Shown here piece by piece: positions 8,576 through 17,264 of a stretch of DNA of 64,000 bases (positions are counted from its first letter, which is position 1; the number at the start of each line of letters is the position of its first letter). The stretch comes from Escherichia coli (lineage in GTDB: Bacteria > Pseudomonadota > Gammaproteobacteria > Enterobacterales > Enterobacteriaceae). The position numbers and the translations under genes are program-made. Where the stretch lies: NCBI RefSeq assembly GCF_036503815.1, contig NZ_AP027764.1, positions 2,728,001 through 2,792,000 of the forward strand, in the 5' to 3' direction. A model generated the notes under the pieces. That model searched no databases. It was not told the DNA's origin and saw only the letters and a list, made by a program, of their open reading frames with translations.

Positions 8576-9637
8576 TTATTTTTCGGCAGGAGTTTTGCCT
8601 TTTTGCAGCGTCTCTTTCACCTGACCAATAAGCTGGCGACGGAAATCCCCGAGGCGAGGTTTGTCATCGTCAATCCACGGCAGAGGGCGGCAAAGCTCCA
8701 TAGCTTTAATCCCCAGTCGTGCCGTCAGAAGTCCAGCACCAATCCCCTGAGCTGCCCGGGTAGACAAACGCGCAGCGAGATCTTGCGACATCCAGTCCAT
8801 CCCCACTTCGCGCACCAGTTCGCTGGCTCCGGCGAAAGCGATATTCAGCAATACCAGCTTAAACAGGCGCAAACGGCTGTAATATCCCAGTTCAATGCCA
8901 TACAGCGTGGCGATGCGATTGATCAAACGCAGATTGCGCCAGGCGATAAATGCCATATCCACCAGCGCCAGCGGGCTAACGGCGATCATTAACGTTGATT
9001 CCGCCGCTGAGCGACTGATTTCGCGCCGCGCCTGGGCATCTAAAACCGGCTGGACCAGATGAGCATACAGGCTGACCACTTCACGATCGTTCTGCGTTTC
9101 ATGGATTGAGGCATACCAGCGTTGCAGTGCCGGATGCGACTGGTCGATGCCCGCCTGCTGCGCCAGTTTTTCGCAGAATGCACGGCCTTTACCCGTGCCG
9201 TGACTGTGCAACAAATCGCGCGCTTCGTCGCGTTCATGGGCGCGCTGTCGCAAGCGCCATAAGCGCCGCCACTCTGTTACCACAGAACCTACGCCAGCGC
9301 CGATAATCAATGCCCCAGCGGCACATCCACCCAGCGCTACCCAATCCTGAGTTTGCCAGGCATTCATCGTCCACTGCACGCCCTGCCCGACAACGCTTGC
9401 ACCAAACAGAGCCAACCCGCCCATCACCATTTTGCGCCACAGGCTGCGTTTCGGACGTAACGCTGCGTCCATCACCGCTTCAACTTGCCCCTCTTCTTCC
9501 TGCGCTTCGTCGAGCGTGGCCGGGGCAAAATTTTGCGCCTGATTTTCGTCAAAGGTTTGCTGCGCCCTGAATTTTGGATTCTGATCGACCTCCAGTGGAC
9601 CGTCGAAATCAATACGTGGTTTTAACGGTTCGGTCAT
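8576..9637 (-). CDS. ycjF: inner membrane protein YcjF (DUF697)
   Basis: This is a 353-residue membrane protein of the UPF0283/DUF697 family with no established biochemical role. The N-terminal 65 residues are polar and acidic (TLDEAQEEEGQVE). Two adjacent hydrophobic helices follow (MVMGGLALFGASVVGQGV and WVALGGCAAGALIIGAGVGSVV, about residues 70-120), then a long mostly cytoplasmic helical domain with a further hydrophobic patch near 215-270. It overlaps ycjX by an ATGA junction (9634-9637), so the two are translationally coupled and probably act together. ycjXF is described as heat-shock inducible; I did not locate the promoter. Confidence 0.93.
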   Translation of the reverse strand: MTEPLKPRIDFDGPLEVDQNPKFRAQQTFDENQAQNFAPATLDEAQEEEGQVEAVMDAALRPKRSLWRKMVMGGLALFGASVVGQGVQWTMNAWQTQDWVALGGCAAGALIIGAGVGSVVTEWRRLWRLRQRAHERDEARDLLHSHGTGKGRAFCEKLAQQAGIDQSHPALQRWYASIHETQNDREVVSLYAHLVQPVLDAQARREISRSAAESTLMIAVSPLALVDMAFIAWRNLRLINRIATLYGIELGYYSRLRLFKLVLLNIAFAGASELVREVGMDWMSQDLAARLSTRAAQGIGAGLLTARLGIKAMELCRPLPWIDDDKPRLGDFRRQLIGQVKETLQKGKTPAEK

Positions 9638-11031
9638 CGCAATTTATCTCCTATTAAAAATTCCAGCGCAGCATCAAGGCGAATATGCGGCAACGGTTTG
9701 TCGACATCCATTACCTGCGGGCGAAACGCCTCAAACTGGAAGCCTTGTTTATCCCAGAACGCCTGACCAGGCAAACGTGCGGGAACTTCGCCAGGATAAA
9801 CAGTGAGCGGTGCGCCATCACTGAGTCGATTTCCGCGCAGCGCCGGGATTTTCTCACCGTTAACATCAATAATGCCGCTGGTGGTCGCCTGAACTGACGC
9901 CAGCCCCAGGCAGTCCATACTGATCCCTTCGAACGCCGCATTTTGCCAGGCATCCTGAATCAGTTGTTGCAGTAATGAAACCATATTGGCGTGCTGATCG
10001 ATGGTCACATGATCCGCTTTAGTGGCAGCAAACAATAGCTTATCGATAACCGGCGAAAACAAGCGCCGGAACAAGGTACGCTGCCCGTAGTGGAAGCTTT
10101 GCATCAGCTGCGTCAGCGCCAGACGCATATCATTAAATGCCTGTGGCCCACTGTTGAGCGGTTGCAGGCAGTCCACCAGCACAATCTGCCGATCAAAACG
10201 CAGGAAGTGATTTTTATAGAACCCCTTCACCACTTTCTCGCAGTAATAATTAAACCGTTCGCGCAGCATTCCGGCATTGGTGTGCTTGTCGGCCTGTGCA
10301 AGTTTTGATTCGCCCCAGGCATCGACATCTGGCCACGGGAAGAATTGCAACGCGGGCGCACCTGCCATATCGCCCGGCAAGACAAAACGCCCAGGCTGAA
10401 TAAAGTGCAGCCCCTGCTGTTTGCAGTGGTGGAGATAATCGGTCCATGCGGCAGCAATGTCTGCAAGACGGTTTTCGTCGGCAGGTGCTAGTGGGTCCAG
10501 CCCTTCGCACATCATTCGCCATTTTGCCGACCATTCGCCGCGCTGACCATTGAGTAAGCCCGTCATCTGGCGCGACCAGCTTAAATAGTCCTGCGCCAAC
10601 ATCGGCAAGTCGAGTAACCATTCGCCGGGATAATCCACTATCTCCAGATATAACGTGGAAGTGTCTTTGAAGTGACGCAACAGCGAATCGTTCGATTTAT
10701 AGCGTAGCGCCAGGCGAATCTCACTGACGCCGCGTGTTGGGGTCGGCCAGGCGGGAGGCTCGCCATATAACTGCGCCAGCCCTTCATCGTAGGTGAAGCG
10801 CGGAATGCCAAAGTCACGCTGGGGAATGCGTTTTACGCCCAGCAGGCGCTCTTCACGCACCGCACTTAATAGCGGCAAGCGTGCTCCGGCATGAATATTG
10901 AGCAACTGATTGACCATCGCAGTGATAAACGCGGTTTTGCCGCTGCGGCTAAGTCCGGTTACAGCGAGGCGCAGATGTCTGTCGACACCCCGATTCACCA
11001 GCGCATTAAGTTCATTTTTAAGTCGCTTCAT
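9634..11031 (-). CDS. ycjX: P-loop NTPase YcjX (DUF463)
   Basis: YcjX (465 residues) is a predicted nucleotide-binding protein of the DUF463 family. A Walker A motif is clear at residues 26-33 (GLSRSGKT), and the segment LEIVDYPGEWLLDL has the DxxG-like switch of GTPases. The cellular role is not known; stress association comes from literature on the homologous gene. The start at 11031 (MKRLKNELNALV) matches K-12. The frame is open 27 codons further upstream, but those residues have no family support. It is first in the ycjXF operon and is divergent from ycjW with 154 bases between starts. Confidence 0.94.
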   Translation of the reverse strand: MKRLKNELNALVNRGVDRHLRLAVTGLSRSGKTAFITAMVNQLLNIHAGARLPLLSAVREERLLGVKRIPQRDFGIPRFTYDEGLAQLYGEPPAWPTPTRGVSEIRLALRYKSNDSLLRHFKDTSTLYLEIVDYPGEWLLDLPMLAQDYLSWSRQMTGLLNGQRGEWSAKWRMMCEGLDPLAPADENRLADIAAAWTDYLHHCKQQGLHFIQPGRFVLPGDMAGAPALQFFPWPDVDAWGESKLAQADKHTNAGMLRERFNYYCEKVVKGFYKNHFLRFDRQIVLVDCLQPLNSGPQAFNDMRLALTQLMQSFHYGQRTLFRRLFSPVIDKLLFAATKADHVTIDQHANMVSLLQQLIQDAWQNAAFEGISMDCLGLASVQATTSGIIDVNGEKIPALRGNRLSDGAPLTVYPGEVPARLPGQAFWDKQGFQFEAFRPQVMDVDKPLPHIRLDAALEFLIGDKLR

Positions 11032-11185
11032 TGCTGTCCTGTGCTGCTCTGAAGACCAGAAAAAAATCATTCGTAAGGATATGAATGTGGGGGCCATGCC
11101 ATTGATTATCAACTGCCCGTGTTGTCATCTTGAGGCGAACTCCATAAGATGTGCAGCATTCACGTTCGGACGGAGTTCCTGACCT

Positions 11186-12184
11186 ATGTCCCCTACTATT
11201 TATGATATTGCCAGGGTTGCCGGCGTATCAAAATCCACCGTATCACGCGTGCTGAATAAGCAAACCAATATCTCCCCGGAAGCGCGCGAAAAAGTGTTAC
11301 GGGCCATTGAAGAATTACAGTATCAGCCAAATAAACTGGCCCGCGCACTGACCTCTTCGGGCTTTGATGCCATTATGGTGATTTCTACCCGTTCGACCAA
11401 AACGACGGCGGGTAACCCGTTTTTCTCCGAAGTTTTGCATGCCATTACCGCCAAAGCGGAAGATGAGGGTTTCGACGTGATATTGCAGACGTCGCACAAC
11501 CCGGCTGAAGACTTACAAAAATGTGAAAGCAAAATTAAGCAGAAAATGATTAAAGGCATTATTATGCTAAGTTCGCCAGCAGATGAGTCTTTTTTTGCCC
11601 AACTCGATAAATACGATATTCCGGTGGTAGTAATTGGCAAAGTTGAAGGTGAATACGCCCATGTTTATTCTGTCGACACCGATAATTTTGGCGACAGTAT
11701 TGCGCTGACCGATGCATTAATTGAAAGTGGACATGAAAATATTGCCTGCCTACATGCTCCGCTTGATGTCCATGTTTCGGTTGACCGCGTTAATGGTTAT
11801 AAGCAAAGTCTGGAAGATCATAATATTGCAGTGCGCAATGAGTGGATCGTTGACGGCGGTTATACCCATGAGACAGCACTGCAAGCCGCGCGGGAATTAT
11901 TAAGCCAGTCACCGTTGCCTGAGGCAGTGTTTGCTACTGACAGCCTGAAATTAATGAGCATTTATCGTGCGGCGGCAGAGAAAAACATTGCTATTCCGCA
12001 GCAGTTAGCGGTGGTGGGTTATAGTAATGAAACGCTGTCGTTTATATTAACGCCTGCACCGGGCGGCATCGATGTTCCGACGCAGGAGTTAGGTCAACAA
12101 AGCTGCGAGTTATTATTCCGCTTAATTGCCGGAAAACCGTCACCACAAAATATTACCGTTGCCACGCATATGTCGTTGAAATAA
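11186..12184 (+). CDS. ycjW: LacI-family transcription regulator YcjW
   Basis: YcjW (332 residues) is a LacI/GalR-type regulator: a DNA-binding helix-turn-helix at residues 4-25 (IYDIARVAGVSKSTVSRVLN), a hinge helix (PNKLARALTSS), and a periplasmic-binding-protein-like sugar-sensing core. It controls the ycj glycoside operon on the opposite strand, and published work also links it to pspE and sulphide production. Two identical 17-nt near-palindromes with a central CG, typical of LacI-family operators, occur at ycjM and at the end of ycjT (see those entries). It is transcribed towards ompG and ends before a BIME. The inducer is not shown by the sequence. Confidence 0.95.
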   Translation: MSPTIYDIARVAGVSKSTVSRVLNKQTNISPEAREKVLRAIEELQYQPNKLARALTSSGFDAIMVISTRSTKTTAGNPFFSEVLHAITAKAEDEGFDVILQTSHNPAEDLQKCESKIKQKMIKGIIMLSSPADESFFAQLDKYDIPVVVIGKVEGEYAHVYSVDTDNFGDSIALTDALIESGHENIACLHAPLDVHVSVDRVNGYKQSLEDHNIAVRNEWIVDGGYTHETALQAARELLSQSPLPEAVFATDSLKLMSIYRAAAEKNIAIPQQLAVVGYSNETLSFILTPAPGGIDVPTQELGQQSCELLFRLIAGKPSPQNITVATHMSLK

Positions 12185-12205
12185 ATGCCAGCTACGTTGC
12201 CTGAA

Positions 12206-12281
12206 TGCCGGATGCGATGCTGGCGCATCTTATCCGGCCTACATTTATAAACCGGATAAAGTACTCGCGCCGCATCCGGCA
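12206..12281. repeat. BIME (two REP units) between ycjW and ompG
   Basis: Two inverted REP palindromes are present: TGCCGGATGCGATGC with its return arm GCATCTTATCCGGCC, and an opposite unit whose arms are CCGGATAAAG and CGCCGCATCCGGC. The element lies between the convergent 3' ends of ycjW and ompG, the usual place for REP elements. Confidence 0.88.
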
Positions 12282-12294
12282 ATTTAGCACATTA

Positions 12295-13200
12295 TCAGAA
12301 CGCGTAATTCACACCGACACCTGCATAATGGAATTTATCGCTATCGCCTTCGTCGTGATCCTGCCACTCAAACGCATATTCCAGCGAAACGGAAAGACCA
12401 TTCTGGAAATCATAACCGTAAAACAAACCAAGACGGTTAAAATCATGGCCTTCACGTTCGATATCATCCTGCCAGTCCCAGTTACTCCAGCGATCCAACC
12501 CAATGCGCGTATACGGTGTTACCGAGTGATTGCCGAGCGTCAGCGGTAAATAGGCGCGAATTTCTTGCGTGGAGAATTCACCGTTATTGCGGCTGTCGTC
12601 CATATTGAAGCCGCGCTCGAGATAATAGTTCACTCGCAAGGCAACCGTTTCGTTGAATGTATATTGCAGACCCGTTTCCGTTTCGACACGGGTATCAGCA
12701 TAACCGGTTGTATTCAGATCGTTGGCAAATTTATACATCGACAGCCATCCGTTGAAACGTAAATCGTCAGTCAGTTTCACATCCCAGTCTGGCGCGATTT
12801 TCCAGCGCTGCATATTTGCCGTGTCTTTACCCGGTTCATCAACGTAGTGATAACCATAGTTACGGAAACCACCGGTCAGGCCGAAACTGAAATCATCGCT
12901 TTCGAGAAACTGATAATGCACTTCGAGTTCCGGGCGATCAAACCAGGTTCCACGTGTACCCGCGCTATAATCTACCGGCCCTTCCTGGTAATAAGCCAGC
13001 GATATTCTCCACGGCCCATTGGCAGCATTAAAATAGACGGAAGGCTCCGCCAGCCCGTCCATATCTTCGCCATAACCCTCGACGTTTTCTATTTCGTACA
13101 TCGCGCCGATATTAAAGTGCCAGTCGTTTTTTTCCTCAGCCTGTGCGCAGGCCATTCCCGCACACATCACCAGTGCGGTACAGGGTAATAACTTTTTCAT
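12295..13200 (-). CDS. ompG: outer membrane porin G
   Basis: OmpG (301 residues) is a monomeric 14-stranded outer membrane beta-barrel that lets fairly large oligosaccharides through. A 21-residue signal peptide ends ACAQA before EEKNDWHF. Alternating hydrophobic/polar strands continue to the C-terminal GVGVNYAF, with the terminal phenylalanine needed for barrel assembly. Aromatic girdles (WHFNIGAMYEI, LSVSLEYAFEW) are obvious. It follows ycjV by 44 bases on the same strand and is probably the last gene of the ycj operon, giving the outer membrane entry route for its glycosides. A BIME follows it. Confidence 0.96.
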   Translation of the reverse strand: MKKLLPCTALVMCAGMACAQAEEKNDWHFNIGAMYEIENVEGYGEDMDGLAEPSVYFNAANGPWRISLAYYQEGPVDYSAGTRGTWFDRPELEVHYQFLESDDFSFGLTGGFRNYGYHYVDEPGKDTANMQRWKIAPDWDVKLTDDLRFNGWLSMYKFANDLNTTGYADTRVETETGLQYTFNETVALRVNYYLERGFNMDDSRNNGEFSTQEIRAYLPLTLGNHSVTPYTRIGLDRWSNWDWQDDIEREGHDFNRLGLFYGYDFQNGLSVSLEYAFEWQDHDEGDSDKFHYAGVGVNYAF

Positions 13201-13244
13201 TATTGTTCCTTGTATTATCCTGGGGGAATGCCTTCCCCCTGTAT

Positions 13245-14327
13245 TTAGCGAATTGCTATTTCCGTTTCTGCATCAAAGAAATGACATTTGGTCATATCGA
13301 AATGAATAGTGACGTTTTCTCCTGCATGATAATCATTTAACGCACCGGCACGGACCACCAGCTCGTGCCCCCCAACCGTGGTGTAGAGCATAAATTCCGC
13401 ACCGGTTAATTCCGCCACGCTAATTTTGGCGGAAATGTTATTTTCCTCTTGCGCATCCGGATGAATATCTTCCGGGCGTATTCCCATCACGATGGGCTTA
13501 TGCAAACTTTCCTGCGTTTTCAGAACCGCTAATTTATCTTCGGGAATGGTTAATTTAAGCGTTTCCGTAACGAATTTATCACCATCGATCGTGCCGCGAA
13601 TAAAATTCATTGCTGGTGACCCAATAAATCCGGCAACAAACATATTCGCCGGTTGGTTATAGACCGTTTTCGGCGCACCGACCTGCTGAACAATCCCATC
13701 CTTCATAATGACAATCCGCGTCGCCATGGTCATCGCTTCGGTCTGATCGTGGGTCACGTAGATCATGGTGGTGTTCAGTTTCTGATGCAGCTTGCTGATT
13801 TCCGCGCGCATTTGTACGCGCAGCTTGGCATCCAGGTTAGAGAGCGGTTCATCCATCAAAAACACGCCCGCTTCGCGCACAATCGCCCGTCCGAGCGCCA
13901 CACGCTGGCGTTGCCCGCCGGAAAGCGCACCCGGCTTGCGTTTCAGGTACTCACGCAGGCCAAGGATTTGCGCCGCCCAGTTAACCCGCTCATCAATCAC
14001 CTCTTTGGCGATTTTTTGCATCTTCAGGCCAAACGCCATGTTGTCGTAGACCGTCATATGCGGATACAGCGCGTAGTTCTGGAACACCATCGCGATATTG
14101 CGTGCTTTGGCCGGAACGTCATTCATTCGTTTACCGTCGATCAACAGATCGCCGCCGCTGATCTCCTCAAGCCCGGCAATCATACGCAGGGTGGTCGATT
14201 TACCGCAGCCCGACGGACCGACAAACACGATGAACTCTTTATCGGCAATCTCCAGGTTGAAGTCCTTCACCACATGCACCTGGTTATCGTAGATCTTTTG
14301 AATATGTTGTAACGAAAGCTGTGCCAT
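13245..14327 (-). CDS. ycjV: sugar ABC transporter ATPase YcjV, intact
   Basis: This is a full-length 360-residue MalK/UgpC-type ATPase of a carbohydrate ABC importer. It carries Walker A (GPSGCGKST, about 38-46), the Q loop (MVFQNYALYPHMTV), the signature LSGGQRQR, Walker B (VFLMDEPLSNLD), the H loop (YVTHDQTEAMT) and a C-terminal TOBE/regulatory domain. It should power the YcjNOP transporter. In K-12 MG1655, as I remember, this gene is annotated as a broken or truncated pseudogene; here the reading frame is uninterrupted from MAQLSLQHIQK to the end. It lies 13 bases after ycjU on the same strand. Confidence 0.93.
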   Translation of the reverse strand: MAQLSLQHIQKIYDNQVHVVKDFNLEIADKEFIVFVGPSGCGKSTTLRMIAGLEEISGGDLLIDGKRMNDVPAKARNIAMVFQNYALYPHMTVYDNMAFGLKMQKIAKEVIDERVNWAAQILGLREYLKRKPGALSGGQRQRVALGRAIVREAGVFLMDEPLSNLDAKLRVQMRAEISKLHQKLNTTMIYVTHDQTEAMTMATRIVIMKDGIVQQVGAPKTVYNQPANMFVAGFIGSPAMNFIRGTIDGDKFVTETLKLTIPEDKLAVLKTQESLHKPIVMGIRPEDIHPDAQEENNISAKISVAELTGAEFMLYTTVGGHELVVRAGALNDYHAGENVTIHFDMTKCHFFDAETEIAIR

Positions 14328-14340
14328 GTTGATTCCTTTG

Positions 14341-15000
14341 CTATACGTTTTGCCAGAAGGCCGATAACCGCGGCCAGGTCAGGGACTCCGTTGAGGGCAA
14401 CAGTAATTGCGCCCCAGTTAAGCCCGCGCCGATCCCCACCGAGCGCATACCGCTGGCGTTAATGGCGTCAATGCCCGCCTGCGCATCTTCAATGCCGATA
14501 CATGCCTGCGGCGGCACGCCCAGCCCGGCACAGGCGGCGAGAAAGATTTCCGGGTCCGGTTTCGAGTGTTTAAGTTGGGAAGCGTCCGCGCAGAAGGTGA
14601 AAAACTCGCGCAGCTCCAGCGCCGCTAAAATTGTTGGGGCATTCAGAGAGACGGAGGCCAGCCCTACCGGGATGCCTTGCGCCCGAAGATCTGCCAGCAA
14701 AGGCCGAATTCCCGGCAGAACAGCGTTAACCGTCAGTTCGCGCAGTGAGTGGACGTAGAGCAGATTTTTGCGATACGCCAGTTGCGCCCGCTCTTGCACG
14801 TTAAAGTCGCCCTCTTTGCCCCCGTGTTGCAGAATGCGTCGCAGGGACTCATCGCGGCTGATCCCTTTTAACGTCTCGTTAAATTGCGCATCGATGCTGA
14901 TGCCGATTTCGGCGGCAATCTGCTGCCATGCCTGGAAGTGCAGATGTGCGGTGTCGGTGATCACGCCATCCAGATCGAAAATTACCCCTTGTAGTTTCAT
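14341..15000 (-). CDS. ycjU: beta-phosphoglucomutase YcjU
   Basis: This HAD-superfamily mutase (219 residues) interconverts beta-glucose 1-phosphate and glucose 6-phosphate in the cytoplasm. The DxD motif is D9 and D11 in FDLDGVITDT, D9 being the phosphorylated nucleophile. A small cap domain follows, then motif III (KHSKPDPEIF) and motif IV (GIEDAQAGI). It takes the beta-glucose 1-phosphate made by the phosphorylase YcjT. Its ATG overlaps the ycjT stop (ATGA, 14997-15000), and an AGGAGG ribosome site lies inside the ycjT tail. A copy of the putative YcjW operator ends 14 bases upstream of the start. Confidence 0.96.
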   Translation of the reverse strand: MKLQGVIFDLDGVITDTAHLHFQAWQQIAAEIGISIDAQFNETLKGISRDESLRRILQHGGKEGDFNVQERAQLAYRKNLLYVHSLRELTVNAVLPGIRPLLADLRAQGIPVGLASVSLNAPTILAALELREFFTFCADASQLKHSKPDPEIFLAACAGLGVPPQACIGIEDAQAGIDAINASGMRSVGIGAGLTGAQLLLPSTESLTWPRLSAFWQNV

Positions 15001-17264
15001 TCATCCTCCTGATGCGTGGTAGCGGTCCCATTGAAGGGCAAAATAAAATCACCCAAACAGAAAACAGATTCTTCAGTCACGGAAATAAGCTGACCGTTCA
15101 ACCGCAGTGCAACGGGCGCAGAAGTTCGAATCGCAATACGCTGCGCGTCGAGAGTGACCTGTAATTCGCAGCCCTGCCAGAACAAAGGGAAAGATAACTG
15201 TTGCCACTGCTCAGGTAACACTGGGTTCAGATGTAATTCGCCGTCGCGCACGCTGACTCCGGCAAAACCCTGAATCGCCCCCAGCCAGATAGCGCCAGTT
15301 GCGGCGGCATGGATACCGTCATCGCAGCTATGCGGATCAGCACCAAGATCGATTTCACTCCCCTCGCGCCAGAACGGGTAACTCTGCGCAAGCAAGCCAC
15401 AACGCGCGGCAACAATGCCGTGGATCGCTTTACTCAATGACGAGTCGTGAATGGTGCGCGGTTCATAAAATTGCAGATTGGCGAGACAAGAGGCCGCTGA
15501 AAATTGTTCTGGTAGCATGTAATTGAGCATCACCACATCGGCCTGCTTGAGGATCTGCATCTCGTTCACTTCTGCGCGTGAATAATCCAGCAGAATGGTT
15601 TGTTTGCCTGCCGCCGCTTTGTATTTCGCCAGATCTATCGCCGGTTTCGCCATAAACGAATCATCCTGCGGCAAAACGCCGTCGGGCTGAATTTCTGGCA
15701 TCCACAGCTCTTTGAGGAACATGTCGGCACGATGAATAAACGCATCGTCGCTACAGCCAAACTGGCGAGCAATATTCAGTGCCTGTTGGACGTTGTAGCA
15801 GGCCATATAACTGGTGTATGCGTTATTATTGACGTGTTCGGTATATTCGTCTGGCCCAATAACATCATGAATTTCCAGACGATCGTTAACCCTTACCGCA
15901 CGGCTAATCCAGAACTTTGCGGTCTCCAGCAGTAGCGCCATGCCTTCGTGAGCAATGAAGCTTTCATCCCCCGTTACATGCCAGTATTGAATAACCGCCC
16001 AGGCGATATCGGCAACCAGATGATGTTCTGCCTGCGCTGAGGCCACTTTTTGCCGCAGCCCGGTACGAATGTTAATGGCGGCAAATTCCGGCGTTTCTTC
16101 TTCCCCGCTACGTGCGCTCTCCCACGGAAACTGCGCGCCCTGCCAGCCATTGCGTCGCGCTTTCTCCTGCGCGCCAGGCAAGTTGTGCCAGCGATAGCGC
16201 AGTAAACTTCGGGCAATCGTCGGTTCGCTAAACAGATGGAACGGCAGCAGGAACACTTCCGTATCCCAGAAAACGTGGCCTTTGTAGCCTTCGCCGGTTA
16301 AGGCTTTTGCCGCAATGCTGCTACGCTCGTCATGGGCGGGCGTCATAATACGCAAATGATAAAGCGCATAGTCTAACGCCCGCTGATCGTGCGCATCGCA
16401 ACTGTTTACCGTGATACGACGTTTCTGCCACCATTGCTGCCAGTTTTCTGTCGATGCTGCAAGAAGTTGGTCATAACTCTGTTGTGTACACATTTCGAGC
16501 TGGCGAAGCGACACACTGCCCCACTCGTCTAAAGCAGCTTGTCGGTCGTCCCGCCAGTCAATCCACACCCGCTTTTGCAGGGTCAGTGTTTCACCTGTGC
16601 GAAGTTGCGCGCTGGTATGTTGCAGCAAACGGCGCTCTTTTGCGGTATAGCACTGCTGAACGTCACCACTCGCCTGACAGTGACAGCTGATGGCCACATC
16701 ACTGCGCCCATCCTGGGTGGTGTAGATCCCCTGCATCAGGTGCTGGCCAAACACGCGCACCTGGGTTTCATCAAGATGCTGGCGACCATGGTTAGTTTGC
16801 GTGGCGTCAATGCCTGTTGAGATCAGCACTGATGCCTCGGCGTCCAGCGGGGTAATACTGATTTCCAGCGCGATCAGCGGCAGTTGATCTGTCGAAACAA
16901 AACGACGGCTTTCAATGGTGAACCCTGCGCCGTCGCTGGTGCGCCAGATAACACTGCGGCGTAATTCTCCACTGGCAAAGTCAAGCTCACGCTGCCACGC
17001 TTCGCGGGATAACGAAAAAATCTCCCCGTTTAGGGTAATTTCCATTCCCACCACGTCTGGCAGATTCACCAGTTCGTTGATTTCACCTTTCCCGGCTCGA
17101 TGATAAAGCCCTGCCAGATACATGCCGCGCGTCTGCCGCGTGTAATCTTCTTCATGGCTGGCACGAAGCCCAAGATAGCCGTTTCCCTGCGCCATTAATG
17201 AGGCATATTTATTCAGGGTATGCTGGCTGAAATGGGGTTCCGTTAATGTTACTGGCCTGGTCAT
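14997..17264 (-). CDS. ycjT: kojibiose phosphorylase YcjT (GH65)
   Basis: YcjT (755 residues) is a family-65 glycoside phosphorylase that splits kojibiose (alpha-1,2-glucosyl-glucose) with phosphate into beta-glucose 1-phosphate and glucose. The order is an N-terminal beta-sandwich (about 1-250), a linker, the (alpha/alpha)6 barrel (about 290-680), and a short C-terminal beta domain. The family motif FWDTE is at 332-336 and the general acid E473 lies in GPDEY (470-474). The gene overlaps ycjS upstream and ycjU downstream by 4 bases each. Its last codons (GTATTH) also encode a copy of the putative YcjW operator. Confidence 0.95.
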   Translation of the reverse strand: MTRPVTLTEPHFSQHTLNKYASLMAQGNGYLGLRASHEEDYTRQTRGMYLAGLYHRAGKGEINELVNLPDVVGMEITLNGEIFSLSREAWQRELDFASGELRRSVIWRTSDGAGFTIESRRFVSTDQLPLIALEISITPLDAEASVLISTGIDATQTNHGRQHLDETQVRVFGQHLMQGIYTTQDGRSDVAISCHCQASGDVQQCYTAKERRLLQHTSAQLRTGETLTLQKRVWIDWRDDRQAALDEWGSVSLRQLEMCTQQSYDQLLAASTENWQQWWQKRRITVNSCDAHDQRALDYALYHLRIMTPAHDERSSIAAKALTGEGYKGHVFWDTEVFLLPFHLFSEPTIARSLLRYRWHNLPGAQEKARRNGWQGAQFPWESARSGEEETPEFAAINIRTGLRQKVASAQAEHHLVADIAWAVIQYWHVTGDESFIAHEGMALLLETAKFWISRAVRVNDRLEIHDVIGPDEYTEHVNNNAYTSYMACYNVQQALNIARQFGCSDDAFIHRADMFLKELWMPEIQPDGVLPQDDSFMAKPAIDLAKYKAAAGKQTILLDYSRAEVNEMQILKQADVVMLNYMLPEQFSAASCLANLQFYEPRTIHDSSLSKAIHGIVAARCGLLAQSYPFWREGSEIDLGADPHSCDDGIHAAATGAIWLGAIQGFAGVSVRDGELHLNPVLPEQWQQLSFPLFWQGCELQVTLDAQRIAIRTSAPVALRLNGQLISVTEESVFCLGDFILPFNGTATTHQEDE
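15015..15031. promoter_or_regulatory. putative YcjW operator inside the ycjT 3' end, before ycjU
   Basis: The 17-nt CGTGGTAGCGGTCCCAT is identical to the site in front of ycjM (24941-24957). Its core is an imperfect palindrome with a central CG (TGGNANCGNTNCCA), typical of LacI-family operators. It lies within the last codons of ycjT and ends 14 bases before the ycjU start. It could repress or road-block transcription of ycjU-ycjV-ompG or assist looping with the ycjM site. Confidence 0.65.

Noticed and set aside
13653..14312. 219-codon open frame antisense to ycjV
   Set aside because: It is the complement of conserved ABC ATPase motifs and has no independent support.
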